From assembly GCA_017417055.1 (NCBI GenBank), contig JAFPZX010000193.1:1-35166 (forward strand): a DNA stretch of 35,166 bases. The letters run 5' to 3'. The notes beneath the pieces are model-generated. The model saw nothing but the letters and a program-made list of their open reading frames with translations. It had not been told where the DNA came from and did no database searches. The stretch comes from Anaerolineaceae bacterium. GTDB lineage: Bacteria > Chloroflexota > Anaerolineae > Anaerolineales > Anaerolineaceae. Position 1 is the first letter of the stretch; each line of letters starts with the position of its first letter. Both the position numbers and the translations under genes were made by a program. This document shows positions 24,352 through 32,687 of this stretch, piece after piece.

Positions 24352-25416
24352 TCATCTCGGATTGCTGAAACGGTCCACACTGGCACGGAATTGTTCCAGT
24401 GTTTCTTCACTTTCCAAAATAGCTCCCGCGCCTCGGGCAACACTGGTCATAGGGTCATCAGCCACCCAAACTCTGATACCAAGTTCGTCATTCAGACGGT
24501 CAGCCATACCGAGGATCTGTGCCCCGCCGCCGGAAAGGCAAATACCAGTTTCAATAAGGTCCGCCACCAGTTCCGGAGGCGCTTCATCAATTGCGTCTTT
24601 GATGGTATCCACCATCACCTGGATCGAACCGGAAATGGCTTCACGTATTTCAACCGAAGAGACTTCAACCGCTTCCGGCAGACCGGTTACGAGATTCCGC
24701 CCCCGAATGATCATCGTTTTTTCTGTTGGCAGCGGAAATGCCGAGGCAATAGAAATTTTCGTCTGCTCAGCCATGCGTTCCCCTATGAACAGGTTGTAAC
24801 GGTTACGGACGTAGGTAATAATATCCTGTTCAAGCTCATCTCCCGCTACACGCAGGGATCGGAATACAACAATTTCATTCAGGGAAAGGATAGCGACTTC
24901 CGTTGTGCCGCCGCCGATATCAACCACCATCGTACCGCGAATTTCATTGATCGGTAATCCGATACCAATTGCCGTCGCCTTTGGTTCTTCAATCAGATAA
25001 ATTTCACGGGCACCAGCTGCCATAGCGGCATCATAGACCGCTCTGCGCTCCACATCCGTAGCGCCGCAGGGAATTCCGATCACAACACGTGGCCGCGGGA
25101 ATGGCGCGATAGACTGCTGATGGGCTCTGCCGATAAAATAGCCGAGCATTGCCTGTGTGATCTCAAATTCGGAAATTACGCCATCACGCAGCGGACGAAT
25201 TACGCTCAGGTTCGCCGGGGTTCGTCCAACCATTTCCTTTGCCTGCATACCGATAGCGACTGGGCGTTTGGTCCGTTTTTCGACAGCAACCCACGATGGC
25301 TCATTGATAACGATTCCTTTCCCGCGGACATAGACAAGCGTATTCGCGGTACCGAGATCAATACCGATATCCAGTGAGAATAATCCTAATAGCCAATTCA
25401 GTGGGTTAAAAGCCAA
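24352..25416 (-). CDS. mreB: Rod shape-determining protein MreB, actin-like
   Basis: A 354-residue actin homologue that forms membrane-bound filaments guiding wall synthesis. Phosphate 1 motif DLGTANTLVYV, the VIGIPCGATDVERRA stretch, phosphate 2 VVDIGGGTTEVAI and adenosine motif LSGGGAQILG are present. The start is TTG at 25416: GGAG lies 7 nt before it and the following FNPLNWLLGLFS is a plausible membrane-binding amphipathic end. It is the first gene of the operon, with TATAAT at 25467-25472 upstream. The length is close to the usual 335-350. Confidence 0.97.
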   Translation of the reverse strand: MAFNPLNWLLGLFSLDIGIDLGTANTLVYVRGKGIVINEPSWVAVEKRTKRPVAIGMQAKEMVGRTPANLSVIRPLRDGVISEFEITQAMLGYFIGRAHQQSIAPFPRPRVVIGIPCGATDVERRAVYDAAMAAGAREIYLIEEPKATAIGIGLPINEIRGTMVVDIGGGTTEVAILSLNEIVVFRSLRVAGDELEQDIITYVRNRYNLFIGERMAEQTKISIASAFPLPTEKTMIIRGRNLVTGLPEAVEVSSVEIREAISGSIQVMVDTIKDAIDEAPPELVADLIETGICLSGGGAQILGMADRLNDELGIRVWVADDPMTSVARGAGAILESEETLEQFRASVDRFSNPR

Positions 25417-25445
25417 GGTGCTGCTCCAAAATGAATAATGCTGTA

Positions 25446-25472
25446 TTGTATGCGCAATACAACTTTATTATA
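25446..25472 (-). promoter_or_regulatory. mre operon promoter with inverted repeat at the start site
   Basis: TATAAT on the minus strand at 25467-25472; no clear -35 box. TTGTAT-GCGCA-ATACAA (25446-25462) is an inverted repeat 4 nt after the -10 box, covering the expected transcription start, and could be an operator or the first hairpin of the leader. Confidence 0.45.
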
Positions 25473-25532
25473 CCAAATGTTTTAAATTTTTTAAGGTTTT
25501 TGCCCTCTTCCAATTTTTTAGATTTTTAAGTT

Positions 25533-26195
25533 TTATTTTTTAGTTTTAAGAATTTTACGAAGATCATTCACCGAATCCAGATACAAATCCGCTTTCTGTG
25601 ATTTTAAAAAACGTTCCGTATCAAACCCACTTTTTACCGCGGCAGCAATAGCCCCGGCTCGTTTTGCACAGATAATATCAAAAACCGTATCACCCACAAG
25701 CATGCTATTTTCAGGTTCGACACCGGCTTCTTCCATAATTTTTATCATCGGAGCTGGATGCGGCTTGATGTATGTACAATCTTCCGAAGAAACGACATAT
25801 TTGATATATTTCTCTAAATCATATTTTTTCAAAAAAGCCTCAGTGCTGCCCCGTCCACCGGAAGTAATAATCCCAAGGATATAATGTTCGCTCAACAATT
25901 GTATCGTTTTGCGCATTCCTTTGACTTCTTTATATTTGTATTCATTTCCTACAGAAAATTTACTGTGGACTTTGCTGATAATTGTATCGAGTCCAACCAT
26001 ATCAAGCAGACGGTAAAACCCATGAAGTCCGGTTTCTCCTGCCATAATCACAGGGCGAACAATTTTCCCCATTCGCTCCGGGGAAACAAAAGGAAGCACT
26101 TTTCGGCAAATCGAAACGCCTTTTTCAACATAATAATCATCCGTTTCCGCCAGAGTTCCGTCAATATCAAAAACAATCAGTTTCAGGTTATTCAT
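25533..26195 (-). CDS. HAD-family phosphatase, phosphoglycolate phosphatase-like
   Basis: A 220-residue haloacid dehalogenase superfamily hydrolase removing phosphate from a small molecule in the cytoplasm. Motif I VFDIDGTLAE (nucleophile Asp 9), motif II IITSGGRGS, motif III Lys in YIKPHPAP and motif IV VGDTVFDIICAKRAG are all present; the helical cap lies between about 15 and 85, as in subfamily I (Gph/PpaX). The substrate is not evident. The ATG lacks a good ribosome binding site. A hairpin GCTGCAT-AGAACC-ATGCAGC sits at 26212-26231 in its leader. Confidence 0.9.
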   Translation of the reverse strand: MNNLKLIVFDIDGTLAETDDYYVEKGVSICRKVLPFVSPERMGKIVRPVIMAGETGLHGFYRLLDMVGLDTIISKVHSKFSVGNEYKYKEVKGMRKTIQLLSEHYILGIITSGGRGSTEAFLKKYDLEKYIKYVVSSEDCTYIKPHPAPMIKIMEEAGVEPENSMLVGDTVFDIICAKRAGAIAAAVKSGFDTERFLKSQKADLYLDSVNDLRKILKTKK

Positions 26196-26420
26196 TTGCT
26201 TATCATTTAGTGCTGCATAGAACCATGCAGCGTACCCATTTTGTATAATTTAATTCGCGTTGTTAAAACTACTTCAAAACGTCGTATTTGATGCGTTACG
26301 TTCTGTTTAGATTTATTCAAATTATTGTACCATTTAATACAACAAAAACAAAAACAATAAAAACAACTAAAAATAGTTTCATTTCATTTTTATTTATCTT
26401 CTTTCATACATGCATACTAT

Positions 26421-26505
26421 ATGTAATATGTTTCACATTACATTTGTAATAAGTTGAGAATAATATGTATTTTACTTTTGCACAATTCCGAATTGATGCT
26501 ATAAT
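26421..26505 (+). promoter_or_regulatory. Promoter and upstream inverted repeat of the sugar-transport ATPase gene
   Basis: TTGCAC (26478-26483), 16 nt, TATAAT (26500-26505) is a good sigma-70 promoter about 40 nt before the ATG. Further upstream ATGTAAT (26421-26427) and ATTACAT (26437-26443) form an inverted repeat with a 9-nt gap, a possible activator site. The rest of the 349-nt gap is AT-rich and empty. Confidence 0.65.
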
Positions 26506-26544
26506 GAAATCACTATACACTACCGAAACGGAGGATTGTTTTTT

Positions 26545-27657
26545 ATGGCAAGTGTCACTTATGACCATGTAGTTAAACGATTTGGCGATGTTGAAGTTTT
26601 GAAAGACATCAATATTCCGATCAAAGATAAAGAATTTTTGGTTTTGGTTGGCCCATCCGGCTGTGGTAAATCAACAGCTCTGCGCTGCCTGGCTGGTCTG
26701 GAAGAAATCACTGAAGGCGAAATCCGCATTGGTGATCGTGTCGTGAACGATGTTGCCCCGAAAGATCGTGACATTGCCATGGTATTCCAGTCCTACGCTC
26801 TTTATCCGCACATGACCGTGTATGATAACATGGCCTTCGGTTTGAAGCTCCGCAAAACACCGAAAGAAGAAATCGACCGCAAGGTGAAAGCTGCAGCTGA
26901 ATCCTTGGGCCTCGAACGTCTGCTTCAGCGCCGTCCCCGCGAACTTTCCGGTGGTCAGCGCCAGCGTGTTGCCCTCGGTCGTGCAATCGTTCGTACCCCG
27001 CAGGTCTTCCTCTTCGATGAACCTCTTTCCAACCTGGATGCAAAACTGAGAGTTCAGACACGTTCTGAAATTTCCAAACTGCACCAGAAGGTCCAGACAA
27101 CCTTCATCTATGTTACCCATGACCAGGTCGAAGCTATGACCATGGCTGACCGCATTGCTGTCATGAACAAGGGTTATGTCCAGCAGCTGGATACTCCTCA
27201 GACACTTTACGATTATCCTGCCAACCTGTTCGTTGCCGGCTTCATCGGTTCTCCTTCTATGAACTTCTTCAATGCCAAGATCAAGGTTGAAGGCGACAAA
27301 GCTTATGTCTTCAACGATGACTTCTGCGCTTTGATTCCTGAAGAACGCAAGAAGGCCTACATGGGTATGCACATGAAGGACATCATCTTCGGTATCCGCC
27401 CGGAAAACATCCACAACCCGGATTACTGCCCGGCTGGCATCATTAAAGCCCCGATCAAGGCAAAGGTTGACGTCACCGAATTGATGGGTAACGAAATCTT
27501 CGTTTATGCTCTCAACGGCAACACTCAGTTTGTCGCCCGCGTTGACCCGCGCAGCCGCTACAAGGTCGGCGATGAAATCGAAATGACCATGGATATGACC
27601 AACTTCCACATCTTCGATCCGTCACTCGATCCAGATAACCCGGTTGCCGTCCGCTAA
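26545..27657 (+). CDS. Carbohydrate ABC transporter ATP-binding protein, MsmX/UgpC-like
   Basis: A 370-residue ATPase of the MalK/UgpC/MsmX group, which powers one or several sugar importers. Walker [10 protein letters not shown] (36-44), signature LSGGQRQR (about 135), Walker [12 protein letters not shown], switch [14 protein letters not shown] and a C-terminal OB-like regulatory domain (about 240-370, FGIRPENI) are present. ATG 26545 has GGAGGA about 10 nt before it. A TTG at 26536 is too near that site. It stands alone, without permeases or binding protein, so it probably serves transporters encoded elsewhere, as MsmX does. Strong codon preference (for example CGT/CGC, CTG) suggests high expression. 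Confidence 0.95.
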   Translation: MASVTYDHVVKRFGDVEVLKDINIPIKDKEFLVLVGPSGCGKSTALRCLAGLEEITEGEIRIGDRVVNDVAPKDRDIAMVFQSYALYPHMTVYDNMAFGLKLRKTPKEEIDRKVKAAAESLGLERLLQRRPRELSGGQRQRVALGRAIVRTPQVFLFDEPLSNLDAKLRVQTRSEISKLHQKVQTTFIYVTHDQVEAMTMADRIAVMNKGYVQQLDTPQTLYDYPANLFVAGFIGSPSMNFFNAKIKVEGDKAYVFNDDFCALIPEERKKAYMGMHMKDIIFGIRPENIHNPDYCPAGIIKAPIKAKVDVTELMGNEIFVYALNGNTQFVARVDPRSRYKVGDEIEMTMDMTNFHIFDPSLDPDNPVAVR

Positions 27658-27679
27658 GGCGTTGTTCAATTCAAATTCT

Positions 27680-27712
27680 AAGGCTGCGGAATCTTTACCG
27701 CAGCCTTTTTTA
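27680..27712 (+). terminator. Rho-independent terminator of the sugar-transport ATPase gene
   Basis: AAGGCTGCGG (27680-27689), loop AATCTTTA, CCGCAGCCTT (27698-27707), continuing into TTTTTT. It is a perfect 10-bp stem 22 nt after the stop codon. Confidence 0.93.
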
Positions 27713-27764
27713 TCAAATAATCTGGAATATAAGTATCCTTTACACACGGAGAATTTTTATCTCG

Positions 27765-27911
27765 GAATAAAAGGGACTGTCGCATATAATCATATAGAAA
27801 AACCATCGGAAGGGAATGCTTCGCAGGGACACGGCGAAGCATATGCTCTTGATGGCAGTTCAAAAAAAACTGTCGCAAAATCAAAAAGATGTGCGACAGA
27901 CCCTTTTATTT
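27765..27911. mobile_element. Small MITE-like element with terminal inverted repeats
   Basis: The left end (27765-27787, core AAAAGGGACTGTCGCA) and the right end (27889-27911, core TGCGACAGACCCTTTT) are inverted repeats of about 23 bp with few mismatches. GGGACTGTCGCA-like ends are typical of insertion sequences. Inside lie ATGCTTCGC / GCGAAGCAT arms (about 27817-27842) and a second AACTGTCGCAAAATC word. At about 147 bp it carries no gene, so it would depend on a transposase elsewhere. No clear target duplication is seen. It lies between convergent genes. Confidence 0.6.
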
Positions 27912-27942
27912 ATAATATCAATGAATTTCTCAAAAGGCTCAA

Positions 27943-28374
27943 TTATACCGGGCGGATTCCCCGATATGGTCTCGAAGTTAGTGTTTTGAGAATCGTATTC
28001 GCATTCTTATTAATAATTTCACCGAGCTCCGCAGAACTCATCGGCTGATTGTTCCGTGATAATAATACGCGAAAAACGCTGTCCGTCAATGGACCATTTT
28101 CCGGTACAAAACCATTCTGTTTGGCACAATGAGAGAAAAGACAATCGATCAGAATATCTTTTTGTGACACTTCGCCTGTTTCCGGATCAACGACATCGAT
28201 AATCTCAACGCCATCACCGGCATCCTTAAACTGTTGATAATGATCCTCACAAAGATACCCGGCTAATAGAGATCGCCAGTTCAGCTCTTTGGATTTCCAA
28301 AAATCAAAATCAATATACAAAGGCGTGTCCACCGTTACTTTCGTATAAACAGGTTTCTTTTCCGTCTCAGCCAT
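27943..28374 (-). CDS. Small protein with C-terminal HTH-like segment, function unknown
   Basis: A 143-residue protein. The N-terminal half has PLYIDFDFWKSKELNWRSLLAG and CEDHYQQF; the C-terminal third (about 95-143) has helices spaced like a winged helix (VFRVLLSRNNQPMSSAELG then IINKNANTILKTL). ATG 28374 is chosen because GAGGAA lies just before it and the frame overlaps the end of the 525-aa gene by 8 nt; a longer frame from 28395 exists. I recognise no named family. The tight coupling suggests a complex with the larger neighbour. Confidence 0.75.
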   Translation of the reverse strand: MAETEKKPVYTKVTVDTPLYIDFDFWKSKELNWRSLLAGYLCEDHYQQFKDAGDGVEIIDVVDPETGEVSQKDILIDCLFSHCAKQNGFVPENGPLTDSVFRVLLSRNNQPMSSAELGEIINKNANTILKTLTSRPYRGIRPV

Positions 28375-29944
28375 TTTCTTCCTCATCCTTATCAACTAAC
28401 TTAAAATACATTTGATCGATCCGTTGAATGGATTCTTCTTTCAGCAAAATTGCATAAAGCAAGCGCGGAGGTACCCGGCGCAGCATATTGATTCCTGCAT
28501 AAACTTCGTTAAAATGAATGATACCCTGCGGATTATCTTTTGCCAACTCCCGGAAAACCAGTTCAATTTGCCGAATCAAGTTAGCTTCTTTGCGATTATT
28601 CGCTTCCCAGAATGTATCCAATTGTGGGGAGTTTTCCACATACACAACCATACGTTCGTCAAATTGTGTAGTGACTTTATGCTGGTTGGTGACAAAAGAG
28701 AAATGATTCTTCGCATCCAGATTGAAAGAAAGGATCCAATCTTTACCGGACCGCGGCGGAATCAACTCCAGCTCGATCACACCAGAATCATCAGTACGGT
28801 TGACTTTGAAAATACTGCCGGGTATGATGCCGTTCGCGCGGTACCAGGGCTTCAATCCGCATACGTAATTTTTGGAAAGAATCACCCACCCTAAAAACGT
28901 TTCACCGGTCTTTTTATCACGAAAATTAAAGACAACATTATCAGTCTCGTTAGCAGTGGGAAAAATCGTTTGCAGTGCTCCGACCAGCGGCAGCGTACCG
29001 GCTTTCCAATGCGGATAAGAGATACATACGGTGCAGGAATCCACAATTTCCTGTGGTTCAACGAGCTGTTCTTTTTCCAGTTCATCCTGAATCGCAATCA
29101 CCGGTATTTCTTCATTATCAGGATCAGCACCGTACCGAAGCAGATCTTCATTGAATTTCAGGGTCATTGGTGTTTTGCGGACGTCTTCCGGCTGCATTTC
29201 CTTGAGTGTCCAAAGAACCACATTCACAGGCCCCACTTCTCCAAACCGTTTGTCATTCTGCATGGCATAATTGAAAGAAAAAATGGTAAGTTCCGGATTG
29301 GAATCCATTGGATATTCGATCTGTTCCAGGATCTCTTCCGTATGCAGCGGACGGCCTTCTTCCATTTCAAGCACTGCCTCTGCCAGGTTCAAATAACCGG
29401 GATTCACTTCTGTCAGCAGAGCCTGAGGGAACCAGAAACTTCCGATACGGACAAGATCTTCATTTTCGGAAAGGACTGAAGCTATCTTGCGTCCAATCTT
29501 ACGCCCGAACTTTTTATAAACATATTTCGGGTCGGAAAGATTTTCATCCGGATTACTGTAATTAAACTTATTTAGTTTGTGTGACGAAAGACCGGACGCG
29601 AACTCTTTTACAGTACCGTCAGGAAATTCGACAGTGATTACAGAAAAAATTCCCAAAGCCGGATTGACACCTTCCCGAACTTCTTTGACAACACCTTTGG
29701 CGTTATCATTCAGCGGAAATTCGATTTCATCCCCTGCACCATACACTTTTCCGGGACGATAATATTTGTCATCTTGCTTTTCTTCTTCTTTCCCGGATTT
29801 TTTATAGGCCTTGATACGATTATCAATCAATTCCTCCGCAAGCTGAAGCGGAGTCATCGGTGTTTCCTTTTCCAGAAGTAAATTGTAAATCAGGTCAAGG
29901 TCATTATTATCAATTGTTACAGAAGACCAATCAAGCGTGTTCAT
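28367..29944 (-). CDS. 525-aa protein with N-terminal HTH-like module, function unknown
   Basis: A soluble protein that I do not recognise. Residues about 14-50 (DLIYNLLLEKETPMTPLQLAEELI) look like a HARE/winged-helix module, as in the delta subunit of RNA polymerase. Residues about 65-130 (GKVYGAGDEIEFPL, ITVEFPDGTVKEF) look like a small beta barrel. The rest mixes helices and strands, ending in a helical segment with IIHFNEVYAGINMLRRVPPRLL. AAGGAAA precedes ATG 29944. It lies 24 nt after the M23 peptidase gene and overlaps the 143-aa gene, so the three are probably one operon. A role in transcription is possible but only inferred. Confidence 0.75.
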   Translation of the reverse strand: MNTLDWSSVTIDNNDLDLIYNLLLEKETPMTPLQLAEELIDNRIKAYKKSGKEEEKQDDKYYRPGKVYGAGDEIEFPLNDNAKGVVKEVREGVNPALGIFSVITVEFPDGTVKEFASGLSSHKLNKFNYSNPDENLSDPKYVYKKFGRKIGRKIASVLSENEDLVRIGSFWFPQALLTEVNPGYLNLAEAVLEMEEGRPLHTEEILEQIEYPMDSNPELTIFSFNYAMQNDKRFGEVGPVNVVLWTLKEMQPEDVRKTPMTLKFNEDLLRYGADPDNEEIPVIAIQDELEKEQLVEPQEIVDSCTVCISYPHWKAGTLPLVGALQTIFPTANETDNVVFNFRDKKTGETFLGWVILSKNYVCGLKPWYRANGIIPGSIFKVNRTDDSGVIELELIPPRSGKDWILSFNLDAKNHFSFVTNQHKVTTQFDERMVVYVENSPQLDTFWEANNRKEANLIRQIELVFRELAKDNPQGIIHFNEVYAGINMLRRVPPRLLYAILLKEESIQRIDQMYFKLVDKDEEENG

Positions 29945-29968
29945 AATCAGTTTCCTTTTCCGAAATTA

Positions 29969-31405
29969 TTAGGGGAATTGTGTACTCAGCCAGGTTGTCG
30001 GATTGACATAAATAGAGTTGACGATCACTTCCCAATGCAGATGCGGGCCGACAGAGCGTCCGGTAGAACCGATCAACCCGATCGTCTCCCCGCGTTTTAC
30101 TTCCTGCCCAGCCGTTACCAGAAGCTGTGACTGATGAGAATAGGATGTGTAAACCCCCCAACCGTGGTCAATCACAGTAAAATTTCCATGAATCGGCAGT
30201 TCGCCTGCGAACAATACAGTTCCATCGGCAGCCGCGTAAATATTAATATTACTGGCTGTCATCACTCCAAAGTCAACACCGGAATGATAATTATGAAAAA
30301 CACCGTTATTATAAGTTCTCCGGTTGCCAAAACCGGAAACGAAGTAAGGCTCATCCACAGGATAAGACATCATCGTGCCCCATGTGCGGACAGGAGAGGT
30401 TTGCGTCAGGTTGTGTACGGTATTTGAATCAATCGCATTGGTTTCCTCTTCTAATGTTGAAGCATCAACTCCTTCAACGACTTCATTTGTGAAGATTCCT
30501 GCAGCGATGATAATCGGCTGATTCATCTCAAAAGATTCACCATCCAGGCTGTTGCCCTTTATATTGATCTGTTCCAGCCCGACTTCTTCCATTGCGTCAA
30601 TGCCGAGCATCGCATACCAGTCATCAGAGTCATTGTCACGGTAAAAATGCAGCGGATAACTGCCAACGGATCCACTCAGATTTTCAATATTCTGACCATT
30701 TACATGGACGACATGTGTTTCACCCTGCGTCAGCGGGAGTTGTTTTATTTCGATCACATCCACGAAAGGAGCCACAGAATGTGTTTCAAAAGTACCGGAA
30801 TCACCGGCGGTTTTCCCGAAAAGTACCTGCGAATCGGAAAAATCCCATACACCTTCAGCCCTGTTAACTTTCTGAAGGACTGCGGGCGACATTCCAAGTC
30901 CGACGCTTTTCACCAACAAAGAATCCCCTGCTTCAAAATTAGAAACAGCGGTAATGGCGTTAGCACGGTCATTGGAAATTGTCGTCAGCAGTGAGCCGAT
31001 ATACAACTCCGTTGGAGAAACCAGCGTATTGATTTCGCCGAGTTTAGCCGGCTCCATTCCTGAAAGTATGCTGAGCGTATCCAGCGTATCTCCGATGTTG
31101 ATATATCGTGTTGCGATAGAACCTTCCACCCCAGCAAGTGTAGGAATTTTGATCCGAGTACCAATTGAAATAGCGTTAACATCCGGGATATTATTGATAG
31201 AAAGAATATCATCTACGGTAGTATTAAACATCATAGCTACGATTGAGAGAAAATCACCTTCCTCAATCGTATACTCCGCATACACTTCTTCGTCATCAGC
31301 TTTTACAGGTAAGAAAATATTCACTAACAAAAAAATCGTGACCAGTAAAACCGTCAGGCTGCAATAAACATTCTTTCTCATAAATGTTAGTAAATATTTT
31401 ATCAT
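29969..31405 (-). CDS. LysM-domain M23 metallopeptidase
   Basis: A 478-residue exported peptidase that probably cleaves peptidoglycan cross-bridges. A signal anchor (about residues 10-34) is followed by LysM-like wall-binding modules at about 42-90 (EYTIEEGDFLSIVAMMF, ISIGTRIKIP) and about 95-140, a linker of about 200 residues, and an M23 (LytM) domain at about 365-475. Zinc motifs are intact: HSGVDFG and HLHWE, with HQSQLLV and GETIGLIGSTG between. The start at 31405 has no clear ribosome binding site; ATG 31381 is an alternative. It heads the likely operon with the 525-aa and 143-aa genes. Confidence 0.9.
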   Translation of the reverse strand: MIKYLLTFMRKNVYCSLTVLLVTIFLLVNIFLPVKADDEEVYAEYTIEEGDFLSIVAMMFNTTVDDILSINNIPDVNAISIGTRIKIPTLAGVEGSIATRYINIGDTLDTLSILSGMEPAKLGEINTLVSPTELYIGSLLTTISNDRANAITAVSNFEAGDSLLVKSVGLGMSPAVLQKVNRAEGVWDFSDSQVLFGKTAGDSGTFETHSVAPFVDVIEIKQLPLTQGETHVVHVNGQNIENLSGSVGSYPLHFYRDNDSDDWYAMLGIDAMEEVGLEQINIKGNSLDGESFEMNQPIIIAAGIFTNEVVEGVDASTLEEETNAIDSNTVHNLTQTSPVRTWGTMMSYPVDEPYFVSGFGNRRTYNNGVFHNYHSGVDFGVMTASNINIYAAADGTVLFAGELPIHGNFTVIDHGWGVYTSYSHQSQLLVTAGQEVKRGETIGLIGSTGRSVGPHLHWEVIVNSIYVNPTTWLSTQFP

Positions 31406-31511
31406 GGTTATTTCGAAAAAAGAGAATGTAATGATGAAATATGCTTATAACCGTGAAAAAATAATCATAATTCCAGAAAGCGGACAAACACCTTTCTATA
31501 CATACAGTAAA

Positions 31512-31548
31512 CAGTCCCGCAGTTCGACCAAACCGAACCGCAGGACTG
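31512..31548 (-). terminator. Hairpin after the DUF4349 gene
   Basis: CAGTCCCGCAGTTCG (31512-31526) and CGAACCGCAGGACTG (31534-31548) pair with two mismatches. On the minus strand this is followed by TTTACTG, so it is a modest terminator about 33 nt after the stop codon of the DUF4349 gene. Confidence 0.6.
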
Positions 31549-31580
31549 CCAATATGAACTCAATTCAGTGCAAGAAATGG

Positions 31581-32591
31581 TTATTCTCTTTTCACATCCA
31601 CCAATGTATCGTCATTTTTTTGTACATTGACTTTGGACTTATTTTTATTGCGAATAACCTTTCTGATGACCAGGATAATAATCACAACCGGGATCGCGAT
31701 GAGAATGATAATCGGAACAATCACTATAACGAAATAAATCAGGAATTCGATAACAGATTTACAGGCATCCAGCAGACTTTCAAAAGCGTCTTTGAACACA
31801 TCCCCAAGACTCCATTTCGAAACAGTGCTGATCGGAGCGGGACGGATAGAGTTGATCGTTACATCAATTGAGGAAAGCGCGACACTTTCTTCCATATATT
31901 TGATCTGCCCCTTTAGAACTTCTATATCTGATTCTACGCCGGAAATTCTGTTGTAAACATCCAGGGCTTCTTCTGCGTTTTCAGCAGTATCCAGAATCTC
32001 ATATAATTTGTCCCGTGTTTTTTCAAGACTGGTCAGCCGTGAACTGGTGTCGACATAGTCAGAAGTAATATCAACCCCATAAACTCGTTTATTGGAAACA
32101 TATTTCGAAGCATCGCTTGTCAGGTTTTCAATGAATTCAAGTGTCTCAATCAAACGTTCTGAGGGAACCCGGATCGTCAGATTTGCACGCGGCAGATAAA
32201 TATCCCCGCTGTAATATTCCTGACTGCTTGTTGAAGAAACCACAAACCCGCCCATCTGTTCTGTCAGTGTGATCAATTTTTCCGCGGCATCCAGAGGATC
32301 CATCACCTGAATTTGGATATTGGCAGATTTTTGGATCATCCGGGTCTGAGTGGAAGCAGAACCATTGTTCTCGGACACGGGTACAGCCTTGGAATAAGCA
32401 GCCACGGAATTCTCCGCGCCATATGCCATATCCATCATCATATCTTCTTCTATTAGCTCATAGTCCGGATACTCTATATAATTGCTGCCGGATTCCCGTG
32501 CCTGAGGGTTTGCCTTTTTCGTTTGACAGGCACTTAAGAGCAGAGTGATAATCAGTATAAATAAAACTGTGAGTCGTATATTCTTTTTCAT
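31581..32591 (-). CDS. DUF4349 lipoprotein
   Basis: A 336-residue lipoprotein: signal MKKNIRLTVLFILIITLLLS, lipobox LSAC. The DUF4349 domain spans about 90-310: RMIQKSANIQIQV, GGFVVSSTSSQEY, NLTIRVPSERL, then a helical hairpin (LEKTRDKLYEILDTAENAEEALDVYNRIS core) and SSIDVTI. A C-terminal membrane helix (about 280-310) and basic tail follow, as usual in the family, whose function is unknown. ATG 32591 is chosen because GGAGGG lies 5-6 nt before it; an earlier in-frame ATG lacks one. Confidence 0.88.
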   Translation of the reverse strand: MKKNIRLTVLFILIITLLLSACQTKKANPQARESGSNYIEYPDYELIEEDMMMDMAYGAENSVAAYSKAVPVSENNGSASTQTRMIQKSANIQIQVMDPLDAAEKLITLTEQMGGFVVSSTSSQEYYSGDIYLPRANLTIRVPSERLIETLEFIENLTSDASKYVSNKRVYGVDITSDYVDTSSRLTSLEKTRDKLYEILDTAENAEEALDVYNRISGVESDIEVLKGQIKYMEESVALSSIDVTINSIRPAPISTVSKWSLGDVFKDAFESLLDACKSVIEFLIYFVIVIVPIIILIAIPVVIIILVIRKVIRNKNKSKVNVQKNDDTLVDVKRE

Positions 32592-32628
32592 AATACCCTC
32601 CATCTCCATTTTTATTATACTTTACATA

Positions 32629-32662
32629 CGAAAAAGTCCCATGGGAAGTTCCACGGGACTTT
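32629..32662 (-). terminator. Rho-independent terminator of hppA
   Basis: On the minus strand AAAGTCCCGTGG pairs with CCATGGGACTTT (32633-32662), with one G-U pair, followed by a U-run (32629-32633). On the plus strand the same position is an A-C mismatch, so it is built for hppA. It lies 26 nt after the hppA stop codon and immediately before the TATAAT (32614-32619) of the DUF4349 gene. Confidence 0.88.
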
Positions 32663-32687
32663 GTTTTTATTGATAATCTAAAACAGA

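Noticed and set aside
26671-27609. 312-codon antisense frame inside the sugar-transport ATPase gene
   Set aside because: The sense frame has all ABC motifs; the antisense frame is a by-product of the strong codon bias.
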